This document shows positions 1 to 15,055 of a stretch of DNA of 15,055 nt, in pieces. Origin of the DNA: Phoronis ovalis (lineage: Eukaryota; Phoronida; Phoronidae). Position numbers and translations under genes: made by a program. Each line of letters starts with the position of its first letter. Within the stretch, counting starts at the first letter, position 1. The stretch covers positions 1 to 15,055 of the forward strand of contig JAOXYB010029356.1 in the NCBI GenBank assembly GCA_028565635.1, given 5' to 3'. The notes below the pieces were generated by a model. The model made no database searches. It was not told the origin of the DNA and saw only the letters and a program-made list of their open reading frames with translations.

Positions 1-2038
1 TATATATATAAATTGATGAAATAGCCATGAGAAGGTTCTATTCTGTATCAAATTCAGCAAAAAAGGAAGTCCAAACCCCTACTAGTGGCACATCCCCATT
101 CTCTAACACACAAAGACTCCCCAGGGACAAACATTATCCACAAATACATCAATAGCAATAAATGTTTATTTTATTATAAATTTCTTGATAAATCCCTCCA
201 AACCCTCATGTACAGTATTTCTGGTTTTGGTTTCAAAATTGTAAATTATCATAATTCCTATCAATCATAAGCATAAATAAGTCAACTTAGCAATTAATTA
301 GGTTAATGGAATATACTATGGAATAAAGCAAATTTAACATCACCAAAGTCGATAAATAAGCACCTATGGTGACACCTTTTAATGTACTCATCAAAATATT
401 TAATTAGTAGCAGTTGAAAGAAACCCAAACAAAAATCAACTTCGCTGACACTCAGAATTTTTAAAATAAACCTTTTACATTTATGTTGGTATTCTGTATT
501 TTATTCTCAACTGAGGATTAATGATGTAGATCTATGTAGAACATATCCAACAGGTAAATAACAAGACATTTAAAGTTCAGTTGAAGTATTATCCTTTGAA
601 GTTACATAATTACATTCCAGAGCTTGAAAAAGAATCTTCCTTCAATACCCAGTAATTGTAAGTGCTTAATTCTAGTAAAACTTTTACTGTGTTTTCAAAA
701 TAACAAGTTGCCTCCTTGTCACAGGCTACAAGCTCCAATACTAATATTGGCTAAAAATGAATCACTTCCATGAATGAAGACACTGGAACTAAAAATGAAA
801 CCATCAAGTTTTGTTATTTTCTTATCACACGACTCAATATTAAGAATGTTCCAGCATTAAGCTGATATGCACAGGAAAAAACACAGAAAGCTAAGCCAAT
901 AACCTCTATACACACATCTGTATTCTTTAACAACAAATGAATAGAAAAAAACCTAGTCAATTCACATCTCTTTATTATTAATCATAAACTGTGATGGGGT
1001 ATATATAATACAGAATTGCTTTTATTACCTGCATGTATAAAAAAAATCAGGATTTTCACCACATGCACTTTACTTCAATTGATATACAAGAAATTGTCAA
1101 CTTTTCTAATTTAGTACCCCATACATTTTCTGTATATGCTCAAATAATCTTGATAAAAAAAATTGCATTATCACTAAATATAATTTATGAGAGATTAACC
1201 CAAAAAATCCCAAGGGATTGAAGTCAGTTAATAATGTTACATAACTGTGAACAAATTTCACTACAGCATACAAGTTTCACTGTAAACACTGCTACCAAAC
1301 TTTAAAGTTTTTGAATATGGGAAATACTTTCATGCTTCTATTGCCAAGCAAACAACAGAACAATGCACATTGAAAAAGTTCAGAATATCCGCATTCAGGA
1401 CTACTGAGTGGTTCAAAAACCATGCATCCTACTCCTCTGAAAAGCGTGAATCAACACAATATAAGTTTGTTCGTTGAAGATTCAGTCTAAACCCCAATTG
1501 CTCTAAAGTTGCAGAACAGTAACATTAAAGACATGCCAAGTCATGTGCTTTTTTGCCACTGATTCATGTTGTTTTGATATGTACACCTTTATATTATTGA
1601 TTTTTATAGCATAAAACATCTAATAACTGGTCTACTACATATTGCTACAACTTATTTGCACTTTTAAGAAGAACTTTAAATCATTTATAACAGCCATTTT
1701 AAGTACAAAATTTTGAAACGTGAATAAGACGGACTGAGACTTAAAAGAAATTTGTATAAACTGATTCTTAACATGTAGCCAAATGTATTTAGTGATTAGT
1801 TTAAATCCCAGCCCATCATATCTCACAGTAACCAGTATATTAAGTGATTTTTATCATGCTTTATCAGAAAGACAGTAAATTCCACATAGGACGCGTCCAC
1901 CCACGTTAATGACTAACCTATGTAAATTGACATTTTTGGAAAACTAGGTGAATTACCATATCAGGTACATGTTATTGTGCATTAAACATCATAAACTTAG
2001 GGGAGGTACTCAGTATATAGGGATGTGCCTCTACAGTG
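1..2038. other. AT-rich non-coding DNA, no gene seen
   Basis: No open frame of more than about 65 codons, none protein-like. It starts with a short TA tract. Minus-strand AATAAA-type signals occur near 165-180 and would suit the 3' end of a leftward transcript, but such signals arise by chance in DNA this AT-rich. Confidence 0.6.
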
Positions 2039-2187
2039 GATCTGGTTTTTTGACAAAATTAGCAGAGGATCCAGTTTTTTAAATCAAATTGGCAAAGAGG
2101 ATCTGGTTTTTGACCGAATTTGCAGCGGAGATCCAGTTTTTGAATAAATAAGCTGAGTTGATCTGCTTTTTGACTAAAATAATCGGT
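2039..2187. repeat. Tandem repeat, five units of about 30 bp
   Basis: Units begin with GATC at 2039, 2068, 2100, 2130 and 2160 (spacings 29, 32, 30, 30). Each runs GATC, two variable bases, a T5-6 tract, then an AAATT/AAATA-type segment and a purine-rich AGCAGAG-like end. GATCTGG and GATCCAG starts alternate in units 1-4. Divergence between units marks an old minisatellite. Confidence 0.85.
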
Positions 2188-5100
2188 TTTCCATTACATA
2201 TAAAATTAGCAATCAAGTTTTTAAGAAAAAGAAGTTGAACAAACTATTTGTTTATAGGGAAAAATAACAGAATATCCAGCCCATGCCGTACACCTCTACC
2301 CAAAATTTTGAAGTACACCACCAGGTAATAGACTTTCTAGAAATTTTCCAGTACAAAGCAAACTTAAGGACTCAAATATACTACTAACAGAAACCATTTT
2401 AAACCATTCTTCCAGATGTCAAAGGGTATGGCCCTGCAGTAGTAGACACTTTCAAATCTCAAAACTGGTTATTTATAAGGGCCAGCTGGATTGAGACATG
2501 ATAAGGAATTATATAAGCCTAGGGGTATACTTCACATTCCCTTAATAAACTAACCCATTATAATTGGTATCTTTCATCCTGTAAGACAGATATGTCATCA
2601 CCTGTAGGACAAAGCATGCCATGGTTCTACTTTCATAATGAAATTGAAAAACATTTCTTAAATGCCAGTTTCACTTAATACTGCAATACACTTCAATACT
2701 AATAATTTCTAATCTAGCACAACTTCACCAGTAGTGAAATACACAAAGAAAACCAAGCAACCTTACAGCCTACCTGACTATATCCTTCTGATCATAAATA
2801 TGACTAACACTGTATAACACTGTTCTGAGAAAGATGATCTTGTTCATTCAGCTGATGAGTAAACATAAACAATAATAGGCATCATAACACCAATAAACAT
2901 GCTACTGCTTAAACTAAAAATAACAAGGAAACTATGTATGGGGATAAAGTAAACATTTTATTAAGTATCATTCTGAAAGTATATACATTATCCAGGAGAA
3001 ACAAAGGGCTCCTGTACTGGATAATTTAAATACTGATGACTAACACCATAACCAATCACATACTCATCCATAAAATCAATCATGGGGATGGGACTACTGT
3101 TGAACTTTACCATTCAGAATCAATTACTTTCAAATAAAAATATAATTGATGAACTGAGAAACATGTGTATTTCATCACCTGTTGAACTGACAGACTTATG
3201 AATCAACTTGCTAAAAAAAATACAAAGAAAATCCTTTAATTAGAATCTCTGTGACTCATGAAATAAGTAAAAGATGTCTATACTCAATATTCAGTCAGTT
3301 TCTCTTTGTAAGAACTGAGGTCAAAAAAGTCTGCAGTGGCAAGATTCATGCCTGACAACACATTAGAATAACAGATAGAAAACCACAGGGTTCTATTTAT
3401 CTCAAGTGCCATTTGTTTTGAGCAGCAGCATGTAAGTTTAGCCAATGTAAATATGAACTAATGAGGAATCTGTGTACAGAACAAAAGATGTCCAATATCA
3501 TGTGCATGGACATTTTAATCCAATTCCTGATCCAAATTCATACAAATTTTGTCATTTTAGAAAACAATCATCTAGCATGAACCATGTCATACAACAACTT
3601 GTCCATCTTTTGTCAAGTTCCAAGCAGTAATTACAAAATATCATCTTTGATATCTTTTCATTTCAAACTATTATAATACACAGCTGAACATTTTTTGTTA
3701 ACAAGTTCACACTATTTTTCTAATAATCCAGCAAGAATGATATTATAAACTCCATAAACTACTTGCTATACAAAAACACTCAAGCATTACAAAATAAACA
3801 AACATGCTAACCAAAATATACCTGGTAAACAGAATATATGACCTCTCTTGGTATTTATGACAGGTCTGTAATACCTTTCCAATTTTGATATATATTAGAA
3901 CTTGTGATCAAAATCAATGCAAAGCACAAAACAAGAGCAAGGATATCATTTGTTTGTAGAACACCAACAAAATAAAATATGCCACATTTTCTTTAATCAC
4001 TTAATCAAAACTCTGTCACCTATAATTGTTGTAAGAAAATGTTACATGGAGATAGTCTTCACTTATAACATTATTAGAAATCTGATTACATGTTTTTTTT
4101 TCCTCGAGTTTCTAAGGTATACACATTAGTCTGAGGTAATCAAAAACATGGATCATCAGGACTTTTGAATATCAGACTCCGGGGAAGGGACACAATTTTC
4201 AGACTGATGTATCCTATGTTTCTGTCCAAGAACTGCAAAAAACAAATATGTCACAACAGAATTATCTTTTATATAGATTTACTGGTTTTGTTTGTAAACA
4301 TGAGAAATTCAAATAAATATGCATGTGCAGCCAGAATCAATGTCTTATAACAAACAAATAGGTCAATAACTTTGTCTAATAGTATGTTCTTATTCAGTGA
4401 TTTATGGTAACATTCCGTGCTTTTACCTTTTTTCACTATTGTAATTCATATAATATTAATGGTTCAGTTTGTTCTTTCTGTCCAGAAGCCAGAATGAAAA
4501 AGAACATGGCTAGCAAACTGACAGTTGACAGCTGCGCAAAATGACTGATGATTAGTGATCTAAGGCCTTTTATTAAAATAATCAGCTTTCTTACATTACA
4601 GTACTATACTATACAACAATAAAATATTATCATAGATATAATACAACCTATGCTCCATTTCTTTTAGTGTATAAAATGTTACCATATTCGAATATACCAC
4701 TTGCTAACTGCACATATCTCCAAATTTTTCAATTCATTTTGTCATTATATTACTACCAGTCTACAATAACAGTATTTTAATAACTGACACCTAATAAATT
4801 GATACATACAGTAATTCATTTTGATGGTGATGAACTCAAATTATATCACAATTTAACTAGACTTGTACTGATTATAAGGCTGTGCAGCCAAGATCAAAGT
4901 TAATGGCATGCTGTATAGAGAATCATTAAATTTTATATATCATCAATTGTTACAGGGTTCATTTTTACAAGAGATTTTTAACTTGGATCACTGTGCAAGA
5001 CACAGCTTCAAAAAATAAATTGCACAAGCATTCTATGGATGCTTGAACATGCATATAGCTCTCAGAAAAAATATTGAATCTGGACATACCCATGAACTGG

Positions 5101-6470
5101 AATTAAGATAAAATAAACAATTTGCAACAAAAAACTTCCGAAAAAGTTGAAATTATGTGGATGAATTATTAATGTTAGCTCCACTTGTGGCCAAATCTGT
5201 ACAAGAATATTACAGGACAATCTTGTCAGTTTTAAAAGTCATTTTCATTCCCTTTACTGTAAACGAGAAAGCAGACCAACATCTGAAATCCAAGATGGCT
5301 TAGATGTTCATTAAGACAAAGATGGCATTCTTCATGACACATGGCTGATTTCTGATCTTTATCCATAATCTAAGTTTAACTTTGAGCTGCATAATCCTAA
5401 GGGTACTCCCATGTTTAGGCTCTATTAACAAAGAACCCATGGGGAACTGCTATTCAAAGTTTATGCTGCCTTCTGGGAATCTTTCAAGAAATATCTCTTT
5501 CCCAAGTTCAACCCCCCCCCCCCCTGGAATAGCCTATGAACCAATAAGATATAATACATGGTAAAAATATTCACCTTTTACTCCAGAAAACATTTGGAGT
5601 CTCTGTCCAAATTATAGTTATAACTATATATACCTTCCCCTCAAATACTGAAAGGATTTTTAAAAGGCTATAGGGAAGTAGTTAAAATTCTGGATATGTT
5701 CACAAACACAATAGGCCTATAGTGTCTCATATAAAGCAAACATAATGCCTGTTATGTAAACATTTTCAATTAGTCTTTTAAATACACTATTTCCTCATTA
5801 CAGGAAGCAGAGATCAACTCCTGCTTTAGCATACTGTCTCTAGATTATGACTCAGGGTTAACTCAAATATATATATGAATGTTAGTCCTATCCTGTGACC
5901 TCTACCATGTCTGGTGAATCAGCACTTGTTTAGTAATCAGACAGGTGATTATACCCCATTTTATCCTTTGGGATTATATAAACATGCATACAAAATATTG
6001 CATGCAAGACAAAATGGAGAGAACTAAATGCATACTCTGGACATAGCATTAGGATGTACAAAGCAAGATGGTGGTCAAATTTTGAATTTTTATTGCAAAT
6101 CTAACTGCAACTGTCAAACTACTTATTGTAATAGATAATTTCATTAAATTAAGACAGCTTTTACTCCATACTTCAAGCAGTCTTTACCTGATAGTTCTGC
6201 TGTGATATTACACTAAGGAGTATGTCCTAGTCCTGGTTACATGACCCAATTATGGTAGTCTGCAGGTTGCTTTTGGGTCATGGACCAAATATATATATAA
6301 GAATATGCGACTCAATTCACCTTGAGCACCAAAACAAAGAAGACGTCAAAAAATTCTTTTTTGGTTAAGAAACTTAAGTTTCTACACAATATATCAGGAT
6401 CATTGTCAGCAGGCAAGCCATAGTACTACAGATCATGTAGCCAGGACTACTAAAGCACTCGGTCCAGGCA
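2188..6470. other. AT-rich non-coding DNA, no gene seen
   Basis: I found no exon with recognisable coding content on either strand. In four 60-base blocks I counted (2701, 2761, 2881, 3781) the + strand has C 52, G 23, A 109, T 56. That bias suits a transcript from the minus strand (intron or 3' UTR). Several minus-strand donor-like sites occur but cannot be joined into exons by eye. Confidence 0.55.
5512..5524 (+). repeat. Homopolymer run of 13 C
   Basis: The only long G/C homopolymer in the window. The open frame that crosses it (5382-5564) is not a recognisable protein. Confidence 0.9.
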
Positions 6471-6592
6471 CTCCATAAGAACAACACGAAAATTATTATT
6501 TTATTTTTACACTATTAATCTTTTCTTCTTGGAAATGCTTCAAAGATTTATGATCATTTATTAATAATATTTTTCGTGTTGTTCTTATGGAG
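6471..6592. repeat. 122-bp foldback with a perfect 22-bp terminal stem
   Basis: Bases 6471-6492 are the exact inverted complement of 6571-6592 (CTCCATAAGAAC... arms). After one mismatch seven further bases match (TATTATT). An inner pair AATCTTT/AAAGATT (6517-6523 with 6542-6548) would extend the hairpin. A miniature inverted-repeat transposon is likely; no target-site duplication is obvious. The near-perfect stem suggests recent insertion or selection for the hairpin. Confidence 0.85.
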
Positions 6593-7021
6593 GAATTCCC
6601 CTATTATTCAAGTTTTGGTTCTTTTACAACTGCTAGCTCACATTGACACAAGTAAATTTAAACATGGTAAAAGTCAAAGCAAATTCATTAAATTATTTTT
6701 TCTCATAATTTTCTTTATGGAATATGTAGTGGCATCTTTTTGACTTATTTGGCTTATTTTAGAGCAACAGATTGTTTCCTGCATTGCAAGAAGCATGTTA
6801 CGCCTTATTACGATAAAGGTTTTATTTTGTTTACAGCAGGCTGCTCAAAATATGTCATGATTTATTCAAGAAAGTCAACCACCCTTTGTACATAATCCAA
6901 AATTGGAACAGGTGCTAACCTAAGTGTTGTAACTGGCATTCAATATAGGGAGGCTTCATTCCTTTATAATTATACAAACACTATTTCAGTAAATAACAGA
7001 AGTCATAAGCAGAATTAGCAA
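6593..7021. other. AT-rich non-coding DNA, no gene seen
   Basis: Between the 122-bp foldback and the candidate divergent promoter. No open frame, repeat or motif that I can support. Confidence 0.6.
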
Positions 7022-7450
7022 AATATACTCACAATGTCTGGTTAATAAGATTGAGCCAACATACTTACTTTGCAGTCGAATGTCTGTTGTTTTGATTTAA
7101 AGGTGCGCAGTCGATAATGAATGTTTATATATTACCACTTGTTTACATGCCAAATGACCTAGTTTCATGATAAAGGCCATGTCCATGCATGAATTGAATG
7201 ATGCGTTGTAAATACGGTCATATTTATTTGCAAACATTCAACTTGTTTTATGAATTTTCTATCAGCCAAAACATTGGGAGAAACGCAACATAAGTAGCAT
7301 ACTTTGCATAAATCTTGCGTCTAACTATAGCAGTGTTAAAGTATAAGAAACACTCACCAAACCTTGCGTGCAACTTTCGAAGTTCAGTCTAGATATCCGG
7401 AAGTTCCAATGACGAAGGCGTGTCTGGGTCAAGCAGTGTCACTTTTAAAG
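7022..7450 (-). promoter_or_regulatory. Candidate divergent promoter with minus-strand non-coding first exon(s)
   Basis: On the minus strand a near-consensus donor reads TTG|GTGAGTG, with the exon ending at 7358. The bases upstream of it (7359 to about 7440) contain no minus-strand ATG, as in a non-coding first exon. Further donor-like sites occur on the same strand at 7068 (AAA|GTAAGTAT) and near 7032 (GTGAGTAT), possibly alternative first exons. The stretch is richer in CpG than anything further left. The downstream gene is not recognisable. Confidence 0.4.
7397..7404 (+). promoter_or_regulatory. ETS-family binding site (CCGGAAGT)
   Basis: A perfect match to the ETS/GABP core, which is typical of TATA-less animal promoters. 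It lies 39 bases upstream of the minus-strand donor and about 740 bases upstream of the OGT ATG. The motif match is exact; function is inferred. Confidence 0.45.
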
Positions 7451-8143
7451 GCATGGCATAGAAACTAAATTCCAACTTGTTACATCAAAAGTGAATATAT
7501 TGCTACTTTACTTTTAACAAGAATCCTATTAAATTGCTACTATGTTAATTTATGTATAAAATATACATTAAAAGTCAACAGTGTTGGTTGGTGTCTCGAA
7601 AAGAAAATTTATATATTCATCCCAACTGCCCTAACTATGAATAAACTATTATCTTTTGTTGTCGCAGCCTTACAGAAAATCAATGTTTGTTCAAAAGTTT
7701 AATTTCAAATGGATTCGTGGTATTATTTTCATAGCCTATGCTTAAACTTAGGGGCAAAAAATTCATTTTCATCAAAGAAATTACTGGAATAGTCACGTAC
7801 ATACTGTTCATCATTTATATTATGCATGTTGCGGGATAATTATGCTAATCAGATAGGCAGTTTAGTGTATCAATACGCGCAAGGACGAAGAACTGGTATA
7901 CATGATTGGCAAAAACTTGAAATAACCTTAACGTGACAGTAGACATAGATTTAACAATTGAAGTTAAAGAAATTAAACTTTTATAATCCAGTTATATCGA
8001 TTAACCTAGCTAAGATTAAATTTTATTTGGAGGATTATATATTGAAGCGTAAGAGACGCAAAACGTTTCGAACAAGAAGTCATCGCCATTTTCTCAGTAG
8101 GAATGCTTCTCGCCTAGAAGAGAAGTTTTTCGTTATTTTTTAA
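7451..8143 (+). promoter_or_regulatory. Upstream region and probable 5' UTR/promoter of OGT
   Basis: AT-rich until about 7870. CpGs then reappear (7872-7887) and are frequent from 8040 into exon 1, the pattern expected near a transcription start. A pyrimidine-rich TTTTCTCAG ending near 8097 could be the acceptor of an unseen 5' UTR intron. I find no convincing TATA box, and the start site cannot be placed. Confidence 0.4.
8103..8117 (+). promoter_or_regulatory. Possible minimal upstream ORF in the OGT leader
   Basis: ATG CTT CTC GCC TAG, five codons including the stop, ends 26 bases before the first OGT ATG. If it lies in the transcribed 5' UTR, which cannot be seen here, it could lower initiation at 8144 and favour 8162. 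Confidence 0.3.

Positions 8144-15055
<6,912 letters not shown>

Noticed and set aside
5382-5564. 60-codon open frame across the C run
   Set aside because: Pro-rich only because of the homopolymer, and no known family seen. A degraded repeat is possible but unproven.
7958-8143. 61-codon open frame ending directly before the OGT ATG, in the same frame
   Set aside because: It lacks an ATG (it opens with TTG) and ends in TAA, so it cannot extend OGT or act as an upstream ORF.

Overview
The window is animal nuclear DNA: AT-rich (about one third G+C by eye), with short exons split by GT-AG introns. The only gene I can identify is the 5' half of an O-GlcNAc transferase gene (OGT, UDP-GlcNAc:protein O-GlcNAc transferase) on the + strand. 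Its exons translate, without gaps, into the TPR superhelix of OGT, and the window ends before the catalytic half. The divergence from vertebrate OGT, the small introns and the AT-rich repeats suggest an invertebrate, perhaps a mollusc or other lophotrochozoan. That placement is weak.

Layout. Bases 1 to about 7000 hold no gene I can support. They contain a 30-bp-period tandem repeat (2039-2187), a 13-base C run and a 122-bp perfect-stem foldback (6471-6592). Here the + strand has more C than G and more A than T, and the bias reverses in the OGT introns. With a CpG-richer stretch at 7070-7450, an ETS-type site and a minus-strand splice donor, this suggests a neighbour gene transcribed leftwards from a divergent promoter. 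OGT coding begins at 8144 (or 8162). Nine consecutive coding exons follow, to 14890, where the reading frame leaves the window.

The most interesting feature is in the TPR array. The exon equivalent to human TPR10 occurs twice in tandem: exon 8a (13212-13312) and exon 8b (13795-13895). Both are exactly 101 bp, have the same phases and encode 34 residues, 28 of them identical, although 19 of the 27 complete codons for shared residues differ synonymously. Including both, or neither, shifts the frame into a nearby stop, so only one of the two can be used per mRNA. The intron between them carries a long inverted repeat (29 matched positions) whose arms lie close to the two splice sites. The amino-acid differences avoid the TPR structural positions, and two fall on positions that usually line the ligand groove. 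I infer a mutually exclusive exon switch that tunes substrate recognition by OGT. I do not recall one being described.

The 2.2-kb intron 4 lies at the same codon boundary as the human intron I recall as both the detained intron and the origin of the mitochondrial isoform. Here it carries a 190-bp foldback.
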